Assembly (NCBI RefSeq): GCF_014648475.1
Contig: NZ_BMRE01000029.1
Coordinates: forward strand, 1-64,000
Origin: Lentzea flava
GTDB taxonomy: Bacteria; Actinomycetota; Actinomycetes; Mycobacteriales; Pseudonocardiaceae
Direction: 5' to 3'
Length of the DNA: 64,000 nucleotides
The translations under genes and the position numbers were made by a program. This document shows positions 1-8,057 of this stretch, one piece after another (the stretch's first letter is position 1; the number at the start of each line of letters is the position of its first letter). The notes beneath the pieces were generated by a model. It did no database searches, was not told the origin of the DNA, and worked only from the letters and a program-made list of their open reading frames with translations.

Positions 1-40
1 GGCCGCCGCTGACGCGGCGACCCGTCCCAACGAACTCACC

Positions 41-71
41 CCTGGTTAAAACACCAGGTTCACCTCAGGTG
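41..71. repeat. two small inverted repeats downstream of the TAP-type hydrolase gene
   Basis: CCTGGT (41-46) pairs with ACCAGG (53-58) around a six-base loop, and CACCT-C-AGGTG follows at 61-71. They lie 3' of the minus-strand hydrolase gene that stops at 102, so a weak transcription stop is possible. There is no U-tract, and a protein-binding site is equally possible. Confidence 0.25.
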
Positions 72-101
72 GACAAATGCGCCGTTCATCGGTTGCTCGG
101 G

Positions 102-1673
102 CTAGAACGGCTTGGGCTCAGCCGCGATCTCGCCCAGGATGTCACTCAGCGGGCGCGAAGACTGTTGGGTCAGCGAAACGGCCTGGCCCGGCGGCACGTT
201 CTCCGCGATGTCCGTCCCGGCGCACGTGACCCGGGACGCCGGCAGGATCCCGGACACCAGGTACTTGTTGACCAGCGCATCGACGCAGGCGTTGCGCCGC
301 AAGGCGTAGTGCCCGTGCTGACCGTCGTTGGACACGTTGATCAACGGCACGTTGAGGTGCTCGGCCATGACCCGCCCGTTGGCGAGCGGCGTCTGCGTGT
401 CGCCGTCGGAGTTGATCACGATGCCCGCGGGGTACTTCCGCGTGATGGCCGGGATCTTCTCCGGCCGCTGGAACGCGCGGAACGTGCAGTTGGTGGGCGC
501 CATGTAGTCGACGGTCCCGCCGTACGGGTTGGTGTCCCGCCACCGCTTCATGTCGTTGTAGTAGGTGTTGACGTCGGTGAACCAGTCCCACTCGCAGGTG
601 ACGGCCTGGTACGTGCCGGGGGAGGTGGGCTCGATGTCGCCCTTCTTCAGCGCCGCGACGATCGCGGAGGCCTCAGCGGGATCAGCGGCTCCGGCCTTGA
701 TCGAGGCGATGTGACGTGCGAACGCGGCCCACGAACGACGGTAGCGGGTGGCTCCCACCGCGTAGTCGAACGACGAGACGTCCGCGTACCCGCCGAACGG
801 ACCCGCCTTCAGCTTCGCCGCGATCGCGTCCAGCTCACCGCGGACGGCGGCGGGTGTGGTGCCGAGCCCGTAGGTGGAGTTGCGGGCAGCGGTCCACTCC
901 GTCCACTTCTTCAGGTTGTCGGTGATCGCGTCCACCACGTCGACGTCCTGCTCGTGCCACGTCTTCAGCGGGTCCAGAGCGGAGTCCAGCACGCTGCGGT
1001 CGAGCGACTTCGGGAACATGGAGCCGAAAACGGCACCGAGCTGCGTTCCGTACGAGTACCCGACGTACGAAACCTTCTTCTCCCCCAACGCTCCGCGGAT
1101 GACGTCCATGTCGCGGGCGGTGTTCATGGTCGACACGAACCGGCGCATCTCGCCGCCACCGCGCTGGCAGTTGGCCTCGACGGCACGCCCGTAGTTGGAC
1201 CAGTTGGCGAGCTGCGCATCCGTCGGGCGCGACGGGAACTCGTCGTCAGACGGCGTGGAGATGCACCGCAGCTGCGTCGACCGGCCGACGCCCCGCGGGT
1301 CCATGCCGATCACGTCGTAGATCTTCAGCACCTCGGTCTGCGCGTTGAACCAGTGCACCGCGCCCAGCCCGGACCCACCGGGCCCGCCGGGGTTCGTCAG
1401 CAACACGCCTCTGCGGCGTGCCGGATCCGCGGCCTTCTTGCGGGAGATCGCGATCTCCAGATTTCCGTTGCCGGGATTCTTGTAGTCCATCGGCACGATC
1501 ACCGTGGCGCACTCGACCCCGGTCGACGGCGACACCCACCCCGCCGGGCACTCGGCCCAGGCCACCGTCTGGTTGTAGTACTCGTCCAGCGGCCCCGGTT
1601 CCGCATGGGCCGTTCCCACCAGGGACATGAGCAGCGGGGCGGCCAAAGCCGCCGCGCCCCAACGCTTCCTCAC
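102..1673 (-). CDS. secreted alpha/beta-hydrolase, tripeptidyl aminopeptidase (TAP) family
   Basis: A 523-residue secreted serine hydrolase of the Streptomyces TAP/SlpD type. Members remove tripeptides or other short N-terminal peptides outside the cell. A signal peptide covers about residues 1-24 (RKR, hydrophobic run, AHA). The oxyanion segment NPGGPGGSG is near 94-102, and the nucleophile lies in GYSYG (S207). The C-terminal TAP-like cap carries the acid in NSDGDTQTP and the histidine in DGQHGHYAL, so the catalytic triad looks complete. The start is GTG at 1673, with GGAGGGG seven bases upstream. Length is normal for the family. It appears to be a single-gene unit. The exact substrate cannot be read from sequence. 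Confidence 0.85.
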   Translation of the reverse strand: MRKRWGAAALAAPLLMSLVGTAHAEPGPLDEYYNQTVAWAECPAGWVSPSTGVECATVIVPMDYKNPGNGNLEIAISRKKAADPARRRGVLLTNPGGPGGSGLGAVHWFNAQTEVLKIYDVIGMDPRGVGRSTQLRCISTPSDDEFPSRPTDAQLANWSNYGRAVEANCQRGGGEMRRFVSTMNTARDMDVIRGALGEKKVSYVGYSYGTQLGAVFGSMFPKSLDRSVLDSALDPLKTWHEQDVDVVDAITDNLKKWTEWTAARNSTYGLGTTPAAVRGELDAIAAKLKAGPFGGYADVSSFDYAVGATRYRRSWAAFARHIASIKAGAADPAEASAIVAALKKGDIEPTSPGTYQAVTCEWDWFTDVNTYYNDMKRWRDTNPYGGTVDYMAPTNCTFRAFQRPEKIPAITRKYPAGIVINSDGDTQTPLANGRVMAEHLNVPLINVSNDGQHGHYALRRNACVDALVNKYLVSGILPASRVTCAGTDIAENVPPGQAVSLTQQSSRPLSDILGEIAAEPKPF

Positions 1674-1757
1674 CGCGACACCCCTCCGATCGTTGGTCGG
1701 CGACGACGCTTCCGCAGTCGCCGACCCGATCGAAACCCGCCGAAGGTCGGGTGAATT

Positions 1758-2171
1758 TCACCGCACCTCGCACACCTCGTAGGTGAGGACGAGGCCGTCG
1801 AGCACGCCCTTCGCGACCGCCTGCACGCGGTTCAACCAGCGGTAGCGGTCGTCACCGGTCTCGAAGAGCGGCGCGGCGTAGAGCGGCGCACCGAAACCAT
1901 TCGAGACGTCAACCCGTCCTGAGTAGTGCAGATACACGAAAGCGCCGTCGTGGGTGCGCAGCACAGAGCGGACGTCCAGCGTCGCGGTGCCGTCCGGGCC
2001 GATGGTGAGCCAGTCCGCGGTCGACGTGCCGTGCATCCTGCCGCGCAACCGCTCGCCTTCGAACGTCCCCGACTCGACCTCGTAGATCAGGCGGTCACCG
2101 GCGGGCGTTTTCGGGAGCGTGTAAGGCTTCCGCAGCCTCGCGGTCATCGTTCCCAGCGGTACTAGCTCCAT
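1758..2171 (-). CDS. DUF3237 domain protein
   Basis: A small (137-residue) soluble protein with the beta-barrel-type sequence of DUF3237: an N-terminal PLG segment, a central G-x-x-x-G-E-R-L-R-G motif and a C-terminal YRWLNRVQAVAKG. The biochemical role of the family is unknown. The gene is translationally coupled to the SDR gene upstream: the SDR TGA overlaps this ATG (TGATG). A GTG one codon earlier (2174) is an alternative start. Coupling to an oxidoreductase suggests both act on the same small molecule, which is inference only. Confidence 0.75.
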   Translation of the reverse strand: MELVPLGTMTARLRKPYTLPKTPAGDRLIYEVESGTFEGERLRGRMHGTSTADWLTIGPDGTATLDVRSVLRTHDGAFVYLHYSGRVDVSNGFGAPLYAAPLFETGDDRYRWLNRVQAVAKGVLDGLVLTYEVCEVR

Positions 2172-2842
2172 CACGCGACCGTCCCACCGTCGACCACGAG
2201 GATCGAGCCGGTCGTGTAGGCGGCGGCCTCACAGGTCCGGCCCAGCGCGGTCTTCGCGACGACCGCGGAGCGCAGGTTCTCGTCGGCGACGATCGCCGCC
2301 GAAAAATCGGTGCGGATCGCGCCTGGCGCCACGGCGTTCACCCTGATCCCCGCCGGGCCCTGCTCGCGGACGAGCGTCCGGCTAGCGCTGATCATCGCGG
2401 CCTTGGCGGCGGAGTAGAGGCCCATGAACGGCTCGGCCTTCAGTCCGGCGGCCGACACGACGTTGACGACCGACCCGCCACCGGCACCGAGACCGGCGGC
2501 GACGGCAGCGCGGGTCAGAGCCAGTAGCGCGCGCACGTTCAGGGTCATGATCTTGTCGGCCTTGGCGGAGACGTCGATCAACGGGTCGAACGGCGGCGCG
2601 GCGCCGGCGTTGTTCACCAGCACGTAGAGGCGGTCGAAGCGATCGACGACGGGCAGCGCCTCGACCTCGAACTCGCGCTCGACGGCCGCGGCGACCTCCT
2701 TGGTGGTCTCGGCTGTCCGCGCGACCACGGCAACGCTCGCCCCCGCACGGGCCAGCGCGCGCACCGACTCCAGACCGATGCCACGGGTACCACCGGTGAC
2801 CAGTGCGACGTGTCCGATCAGCGAAAACGGGTTGCTCGACAT
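2171..2842 (-). CDS. short-chain dehydrogenase/reductase (SDR)
   Basis: A 223-residue classical SDR that should oxidise or reduce a hydroxyl/keto group with NAD(P). The cofactor motif TGGTRGIG is near residues 14-21, NNAG is present, and the catalytic segment is S...YSAAKAA with Y and K four residues apart. The C-terminal VDGG is typical of FabG-like members. Between the NNAG region and the N-terminus the protein is a little shorter than usual (about 250 residues), so some secondary structure is trimmed. The ATG at 2842 is the sensible start, since sequence upstream in this frame has no SDR character. It is the first gene of a two-gene unit with the DUF3237 gene and diverges from the PHP gene. 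The substrate is unknown. Confidence 0.8.
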   Translation of the reverse strand: MSSNPFSLIGHVALVTGGTRGIGLESVRALARAGASVAVVARTAETTKEVAAAVEREFEVEALPVVDRFDRLYVLVNNAGAAPPFDPLIDVSAKADKIMTLNVRALLALTRAAVAAGLGAGGGSVVNVVSAAGLKAEPFMGLYSAAKAAMISASRTLVREQGPAGIRVNAVAPGAIRTDFSAAIVADENLRSAVVAKTALGRTCEAAAYTTGSILVVDGGTVA

Positions 2843-2947
2843 GGCCGCGAAACTAGGGGGCCGCCGCGCCGGGCGACAACGAGCGCCGCTTATCTGCCGG
2901 GAAACCCCGTACACGGCGTGCGGAGTGCGGTTTTGGTAGGAAGAGGT

Positions 2948-3934
2948 ATGGATCCGGTCAAGGCGTTGAAGCAGGTGGCGTTCCACCTCGAACGGGCGGG
3001 CGAGCCGACCTACCGCGTCCAGGCCTTCCGCAAGGCGGCGGCCGTCATCGCCGATCTCGACCCGGCGGAGGTCGAGAAACGCGCGAAACTCGGCACTCTC
3101 ACCGACCTGAAGGGCGTCGGAAAGGCGACGGCCGGTGTCGTGGTGGACGCGCTGGCCAACCGCGAACCGTCCTACCTCGCGAAGCTGCGGCACGTCGACT
3201 TCTCCGGCGGCGAGGAGCTGCGTGCGAAGCTCAAGGGCGACTGCCACGTCCACTCCGACTGGTCCGACGGCGGCAGCCCGATCAGGGAGATGGCGGAGGC
3301 TGCCCGCGACCTCGGCCACGAGTTCATGGTGCTGACCGACCACTCGCCGCGCCTGACCGTCGCGAATGGACTGTCCAGGGCCCGGCTGGAGAAGCAGCTC
3401 GAGGTCGTCGCCGAGCTGAACGTGGAGCTGGCGCCGTTTCTGATCCTCACCGGCATCGAGGTCGACATCCTCGACGACGGTTCGCTCGACCAGGACGACG
3501 ACATGCTGGAACGCCTGGACGTCGTGGTCGCGAGTGTCCACTCGAAACTGAAGATGCCGAAGGCAGAGATGACCGAACGGATGGTGACTGCGGTGTCGAA
3601 CCCGCACGTCGACATCCTCGGCCACTGCACCGGTCGCCTCGTCGTGGGCAAGGGCCGGCCGGAGTCGCAGTTCGACGCGGTGCGGGTGTTCGAGGCCTGC
3701 GCCGAGCACGGCACGGCGGTCGAGATCAACTCACGGCCGGAGCGCCTCGATCCCCCGCGCAGGCTGCTGAGCCTCGCCGTCGACGCGGGCTGCACGTTCT
3801 CGATCGACAGCGACGCGCACGCGCCCGGCCAGCTGGACTGGCTGCACTACGGCTGCGCGCGGGCGGAGGAGTGCGGCGTCACGCCCGACATGGTGATCAA
3901 CACCCGGTCCGCATCAGCGCTGCTGTCCGGGTGA
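2948..3934 (+). CDS. PHP-domain phosphoesterase with helix-hairpin-helix N-terminus (PolX-like without the polymerase)
   Basis: A 328-residue protein. Residues 1-80 resemble the DNA polymerase beta N-terminal helix-hairpin-helix domain (TYRVQAFRKAA; LKGVGKATA). Residues 98-328 are a PHP metal-dependent phosphoesterase domain. Metal ligands are visible: HVH (100/102), DH (131-132), E171 in GIEVD, H198 in VHSK, H in DILGHCTG, and DSDAHAPGQ. Known PolX enzymes combine a polymerase with a PHP exonuclease; here the catalytic polymerase palm is absent. A DNA end-processing nuclease or small phosphoesterase is therefore plausible. The ATG at 2948 has GGAAGAGG just upstream. The gene ends inside a convergent gene fragment (38-bp overlap). 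Confidence 0.8.
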   Translation: MDPVKALKQVAFHLERAGEPTYRVQAFRKAAAVIADLDPAEVEKRAKLGTLTDLKGVGKATAGVVVDALANREPSYLAKLRHVDFSGGEELRAKLKGDCHVHSDWSDGGSPIREMAEAARDLGHEFMVLTDHSPRLTVANGLSRARLEKQLEVVAELNVELAPFLILTGIEVDILDDGSLDQDDDMLERLDVVVASVHSKLKMPKAEMTERMVTAVSNPHVDILGHCTGRLVVGKGRPESQFDAVRVFEACAEHGTAVEINSRPERLDPPRRLLSLAVDAGCTFSIDSDAHAPGQLDWLHYGCARAEECGVTPDMVINTRSASALLSG

Positions 3935-4505
3935 GGTGCTCGTACCACGAGACCAGCGGCCCGGTGTCGGCCAGCGCGCGGCCCAGCGCGACCCGGCACA
4001 GGTCCCTGACCGGCTCCGGATCCCACCCGGCCACCAGCTCGTCCACGGTCCCCAACGACCCCAGCGCGTACTGCTCCAGGCCAGCGCAGATCGGCACGAC
4101 GGTCCCGTCCGCCTTCACCACGAGCGGATCGACGCGCACGAACGCCGACGGATCCGACCGCAGCAGGGCGGCGGACGTGACGTCGAACTGCACCTCGACG
4201 GCGTCCTCCTCGGCGACGCGGTTCAGCTCCACGGCCGCGTAGACGAGGTCGACCCGATCGACGCCGTACGGCCGCACGCGGACCTTGCGCGCGCCCTCCC
4301 CCACCGCCTCGGCGGCCATTTCCCGCAGTGATGACACGTTCTCCGGCACGAGGTCGATCAGCACGGTCACCCGGTGACCGTCCGCGGCGCATTCACCCAC
4401 ATCGTCCAGCCCGACCACGAGCTCGGCTCCCGGCACGACGGCGAGCCAGCGAGGGTCGTGGACCTCGACTCCCATACCCGTAAGGAGCCGCCATTCGGCC
4501 CACAA
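3897..4505 (-). pseudogene. C-terminal half of a radical SAM/SPASM-like protein (N-terminal Fe-S part missing)
   Basis: The 202-residue reading frame resembles the second half of MoaA/SPASM-type radical SAM proteins. It has a late TIM-barrel piece (VVGLDD, then GHRVTVLIDLVPENVSSL, then GARKVRVRPYG) followed by DPLVVKADGTVVPICAGL, leading into YALGSL. The CxxxCxxC cluster-binding motif and the first barrel strands are absent, and an in-frame TGA lies about 16 bases upstream of the TTG at 4505. A usable start is therefore unclear. The stop lies inside the 3' end of the PHP gene. Most likely a decayed remnant; a short expressed protein cannot be ruled out. The assignment rests on motif recognition only. 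Confidence 0.5.
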
Positions 4506-4714
4506 ATACCTCCGTACCGCTCATCGGGCCATTTGGTTTTTCCACCTGGCTGTATCAGGGCCGCCGGCGCTTCCATCGAAGTGCGGAGAACCTCGTCACC
4601 CACTCCCGCCACAGCCGCGGATGGGCCGATCAGGGGACTTGGGGTCACACCATCGGGAACACCCGAAACGGGTTCTCACGCAGGAGCGACGTCATCTTCG
4701 GGGAGGGAGGGAGC

Positions 4715-5353
4715 ATGCGCCGCCAATTCATCGTCCCAGCGGAGTCGTGCGCCCGGAGTGCGGCCGAAGCGCGCCGGACGGTGCTGCGCGATCTCCACGA
4801 CGGTGTTGGCCCGTCACTCGCCGCTGTCGCCCTCGGGCTGCGGTCCGCACGGCAGCTGCTCACCTCCGACCCGGCCGGCGCGGCGCGGATGCTCGCGGTG
4901 CTCGAGGAGGAGATGCATTCGGCGATCGACGACATCAGGTCGCTGGTGGCGAGCGAGAACCCGGCCTCGGTGACCAAGCACGGTCTGGTCGGGGCGGTCG
5001 AGCTGTTCGTCGCCGCGCTGCGGTCCCGGCTGCACGTGGCGATCGACGTCGTGGTGCTCGGCGAGATCCCGGCGTTGCCCGACGCGGTGAGCGTCGCGGC
5101 GTACCGGATCATCCGCGAGGCGTTGACGAACGTCGTGACGCACGCCGACGCGCGCACCTGCCAGGTGCGGCTGTGGTTCGACGCCGAGCTGCGCGTCGAG
5201 GTGGTCGACGACGGCGTGGGAGCGGCCGAGGTGTCGACGGGCGTGGGTCTCGCCTCGATGCGGCAGCGCGCCAGCGATCTCGGCGGGGAGTGTCGCGTCG
5301 AACCCGGTCTCGGCGGCGGTACCAGGCTCGCGGCCGCACTGCCCCTGTCATGA
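4715..5353 (+). CDS. soluble NarL-type sensor histidine kinase without a sensor domain
   Basis: A 212-residue kinase with a HisKA_3 dimerisation domain (LRDLHDGVGPSLAAV, phospho-acceptor H28) and a HATPase_c domain (REALTNVVTHADA N-box, VDDGVG, GLASMRQRA). There is no membrane segment and almost nothing before the H-box, whereas typical family members are 350-450 residues with a sensing module. It must therefore take its signal in the cytoplasm, perhaps from a partner. The start ATG has an unusually long GGGAGGGAGGGAG upstream. It overlaps the response regulator gene by four bases (ATGA), so the two are a co-translated pair. Confidence 0.85.
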   Translation: MRRQFIVPAESCARSAAEARRTVLRDLHDGVGPSLAAVALGLRSARQLLTSDPAGAARMLAVLEEEMHSAIDDIRSLVASENPASVTKHGLVGAVELFVAALRSRLHVAIDVVVLGEIPALPDAVSVAAYRIIREALTNVVTHADARTCQVRLWFDAELRVEVVDDGVGAAEVSTGVGLASMRQRASDLGGECRVEPGLGGGTRLAAALPLS

Positions 5354-5976
5354 CGTTGCGCGCGCTGGTCGTGGACGACCACCCGTTGTTCCGCCGCGGC
5401 GTGATGGCTGCCCTGATCGACGGCGGCATCGACGTTGTCGACGAGGCTTCCGGTGGCACGGCCGCCGTCGCACTCGCGCAGCGGCTGCAGCCCGACGTGA
5501 TCGTGATGGACCTCAACATGCCGGATCTCGGCGGTGTCGAGGCGACGCGCCGGATCGTCGCGGCACGGCCGTCCGCACGCGTGCTCGTGCTGACGATGTT
5601 CGACGACGACGAATCCGTGTTCGCGGCGATGAAAGCCGGCGCGCGGGGATATCTGGTGAAGTCCTCGCGCCCTCAGCAGATCGTGGACGCCGTGCGCGCG
5701 GTCGGCGAGGGTGAGGCGATCTTCAGCCCTGCCGTCGCCACGCGGTTGCTCGACTTCTTCGCCACGGCACCACGTCCGACCACGCTGGGAGGACTCACCG
5801 GGCGCGAGCGGGAGATCGCTCGCCTCATGGCGGACGGCAAGGGCAACGCCGCGATCGCCAAGGAGTTGTTCCTCAGCACCAAAACCGTCCGCAACCACGT
5901 GTCCAACATCCTCCGCAAGCTGCAGGTCGCCGACCGCGCTCAGGCCGTGAACCTGTTCCGGGACACATCGGGATGA
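5350..5976 (+). CDS. NarL/FixJ-family response regulator
   Basis: A 208-residue transcription factor. The receiver domain (about 1-120) has the acidic pair D9/D10, phospho-acceptor D54 in VMDLNMPD and K in GYLVKSS. The C-terminal LuxR-type HTH (about 145-205) reads LTGREREIARLMADGKGNAAIAK, then LSTKTVRNHVSNIL. It is expected to be phosphorylated by the overlapping kinase gene and to bind DNA as a dimer. Its location directly before the regulator and the minus-strand eCIS operon makes it a candidate eCIS controller (inference). A strong hairpin follows the stop codon by about 10 bases. Confidence 0.9.
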   Translation: MTLRALVVDDHPLFRRGVMAALIDGGIDVVDEASGGTAAVALAQRLQPDVIVMDLNMPDLGGVEATRRIVAARPSARVLVLTMFDDDESVFAAMKAGARGYLVKSSRPQQIVDAVRAVGEGEAIFSPAVATRLLDFFATAPRPTTLGGLTGREREIARLMADGKGNAAIAKELFLSTKTVRNHVSNILRKLQVADRAQAVNLFRDTSG

Positions 5977-5986
5977 CTGCCCCTGT

Positions 5987-6007
5987 CGACCGGGACGTTC
6001 CCGGTCG
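5987..6007. promoter_or_regulatory. 21-bp near-perfect palindrome between two regulator genes
   Basis: CGACCGGGA (5987-5995), CGT, TCCCGGTCG (5999-6007): nine paired bases around a three-base centre. It starts 10 bases after the response regulator stop and ends 35 bases before the next regulator's ATG. No T-run follows, so it may be a stem-only terminator or an operator for one of the LuxR-type proteins. Confidence 0.5.
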
Positions 6008-6042
6008 GATGATTGGTCGTGCCGCCGTCAGAAGGGGAGCTG

Positions 6043-6669
6043 ATGAACGCCGAGCCCGTCACCGTCGTCCTGCACGCCACCGACTCCATCACCCGCGCTG
6101 GCGTGACCGTCGCACTGCGCTCCCGGCCGGAGATCCGGCTCGTCGAACCGGAGACCGCGGAGAGCTGCGTCGCGCTCGTCGTCGCGGAACGTCTGGACGA
6201 CAACGTGCTGCAACTGCTGAGAAAGCTGCAGTGCCAGCCCAACCCCGGCATCGTGCTCGTCGCCGGTGACGTGGCCGACTCCGAGCTGCTCGACATCGTC
6301 GGCAGCGGTGTCTCCGCCGTGCTGCGCCGCTCCGATGCCACCCCGGACACGCTGGTCCGGCTGATCCGCGCGGCACACGCCGGGGAGGGGTCGCTGCCCG
6401 CGGATCTGCTCGGCCGGCTGCTCGGCCGCGTCTCCCAGCTGCAGCGCAACGTGTTGCGCCCCAACGGGCTCAACCTCGCCGGCATGTCCAGCCGGGAGAC
6501 CGAGGTGCTGCGGATGATCGCCGACGGCCTGGAGACCAGGGAGATCGCGGAGCGGCTGTGCTACTCGCAGCGGACGGTGAAGTCGATCCTGCACGACATC
6601 ACCAACCGCTTCCAGCTGCGCAACCGCGCCCACGCCGTGGCCTTCGCGCTGCGCGAAGGCCTCATCTGA
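6043..6669 (+). CDS. LuxR-type regulator with a degenerate receiver domain
   Basis: A 208-residue protein built like a NarL-family regulator: a receiver-like fold (about 1-120) and a C-terminal LuxR HTH (LAGMSSRETEVLRMIADGLETREIA, then YSQRTVKSILHDI). The receiver lacks the phosphorylation apparatus. The acidic pair is replaced by HAT, and the usual Asp position falls at Ala/Glu in LVVAERLDD. Phosphorylation control is therefore unlikely, and ligand or partner control is more probable. The ATG at 6043 has GAAGGGGAGC upstream. Its stop is only two bases from the end of the convergent eCIS gene. LuxR-type genes next to actinobacterial eCIS loci are a known pattern, so an eCIS regulator is likely but unproven. 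Confidence 0.8.
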   Translation: MNAEPVTVVLHATDSITRAGVTVALRSRPEIRLVEPETAESCVALVVAERLDDNVLQLLRKLQCQPNPGIVLVAGDVADSELLDIVGSGVSAVLRRSDATPDTLVRLIRAAHAGEGSLPADLLGRLLGRVSQLQRNVLRPNGLNLAGMSSRETEVLRMIADGLETREIAERLCYSQRTVKSILHDITNRFQLRNRAHAVAFALREGLI

Positions 6670-6671
6670 CC

Positions 6672-7967
6672 TCATTCCGCGCGGCCGTTGAGGACGACCG
6701 AAGGCGTGCACGCGCCCTTGGGCTGCGGGTTCTGGCAGCTCACCCGGAACACGATCTTCTCGCCCGGCTGGAACCGCAGCGGTTCCTGGACGTGCTCGTC
6801 GCGGTCCCGGAAGTTCCCGAGCCCGATGACCCTGATGACCGTGCGGGTCCCGTTCGCGTCCCGGACGAGCTGGGCCGTGCCGGTGTCACCCTTGGCGTTC
6901 TCGAAGAAGATGTCCTTGATGAGAACGGTCTTCTTGTCGTCCGGCGGGGTGAACGAGATCTCGGTGAACGAGCCGGTGTTCGCCACGATCGGCGCGGTGA
7001 CGTCGATCCGGAACGTCACGGGCTCGCCCTTCTCCGCGGGCTTGGGCAGCGTCGGCGTCCCGCTCGTGTCGCCCGGCTTGAGGCCCAGCGCGCCGAGTGC
7101 CTGCTCGGCGTTGGCCGCCGCCTTCTTCGACTCCTCCTTGGCGGCTCCCGCCGCACCGGCCGCGTCCTCGCTCTTCTGCTTGATCTCCGCGCTCTCCTGC
7201 TGCATCGCCTCGCGGGCGGCGGACTTCACGGCGGGCTTGAGCACGCTGAACCACAGCGCCGCCAACGCACCCGCGAGCAGGAGGAGTGCGATCACCGCGG
7301 GCAGCAACCACTTCGGCAGCAGCTGCCGCTGAACCATGGTGCCCTGGGCGAGCAGCGGGTCGCCCTGCTCCGGCGTGATCTCGACCTGGAACGGGTGTCG
7401 CTTCGGTTCACCGCGCAGGAACGTCCTGCGCGGCTTGGCCTGCAGCCGCACGAACGCCGTGGTGCCCGGTGGCAGCGAGATCTCCGACCGGTCCAGCCGG
7501 AAGTCCAGCTCGTCCTCGGGGTCGACGGCCCGCAGCCGCAGCAGCGCGGGTGCGTTGCCCACGTTGTCGACGGCGACCTCGTACTTGGCCTTTCTGCCGC
7601 CCTCCGCCTTGGCGGGCACCAGTTCCGCGGCCACGTCGGTGAACGCGCCGACGGTGACGACGCCCTCCTCGACGACCGAGCCGTGCGGATCTTCGCGCGA
7701 GATGACGCGCACGCCGAACGGGACCGCGCCCGCGTAGACGCCCGCGTCACGTGGTGGCGCGAACCGGATGAGCACGGGCGCGGACTCACCGGGGTTGAGG
7801 TTGACCACCGGCGGTTCGGCGTGACTCCACGACGCGGCATCGCCGACGACGTCGACCGTGAACTGGTCCACCAGCTCGCCCGCGTTGCGCACCATCACCT
7901 GGCAGGTGACGTCCCCGCCCGGTGCGACGGCAAGGTCCGAAGTGGACAGTGTCGCTGTTGCTCCCAT
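6672..7967 (-). CDS. eCIS-linked membrane protein with Ig-like (COG1470-type) domains
   Basis: A 431-residue protein with no signal peptide. Two Ig-like beta-sandwich repeats of the COG1470/NPCBM-associated type occupy about 1-110 and 112-205. One membrane helix follows (about 220-241), then an Ala/Glu/Lys-rich helical stretch (246-290) and a C-terminal beta domain (300-431). Related proteins are often called 'hydrolytic protein' in Streptomyces eCIS loci, but no catalytic motif is visible here. With one central helix, it could tether the particle or its regulator to the membrane. It is the last gene of the minus-strand cluster, separated from the VWA gene by 90 bases that hold a probable operator (8037-8052). 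SD is AAGGAG. Confidence 0.7.
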   Translation of the reverse strand: MGATATLSTSDLAVAPGGDVTCQVMVRNAGELVDQFTVDVVGDAASWSHAEPPVVNLNPGESAPVLIRFAPPRDAGVYAGAVPFGVRVISREDPHGSVVEEGVVTVGAFTDVAAELVPAKAEGGRKAKYEVAVDNVGNAPALLRLRAVDPEDELDFRLDRSEISLPPGTTAFVRLQAKPRRTFLRGEPKRHPFQVEITPEQGDPLLAQGTMVQRQLLPKWLLPAVIALLLLAGALAALWFSVLKPAVKSAAREAMQQESAEIKQKSEDAAGAAGAAKEESKKAAANAEQALGALGLKPGDTSGTPTLPKPAEKGEPVTFRIDVTAPIVANTGSFTEISFTPPDDKKTVLIKDIFFENAKGDTGTAQLVRDANGTRTVIRVIGLGNFRDRDEHVQEPLRFQPGEKIVFRVSCQNPQPKGACTPSVVLNGRAE

Positions 7968-8036
7968 GACTGGCAGTCTCCTTCTTTCCCTGTCGCCGCG
8001 CAGCGGCGGTGGAGGCGTGACCGGGTGCGCCCTTCG

Positions 8037-8052
8037 CTGCCCGTTGGGGAAG
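8037..8052. promoter_or_regulatory. near-match copy of the eCIS dyad (CTGCCC-GTTG-GGGAAG)
   Basis: One mismatch from CTGCCC-N4-GGGCAG. It lies 70 bases upstream of the ATG of the COG1470-like gene, nearly the same distance as the perfect copy before the cap gene (69 bases). This suggests an internal promoter for the terminal eCIS gene. Confidence 0.45.
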
Positions 8053-8057
8053 CCCGG

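Noticed and set aside
4646..4684. Weak dyad ACCCG-AAA-CGGGT before the histidine kinase gene
   Set aside because: Only five paired bases with mismatches outside; not distinguishable from chance in this base composition.
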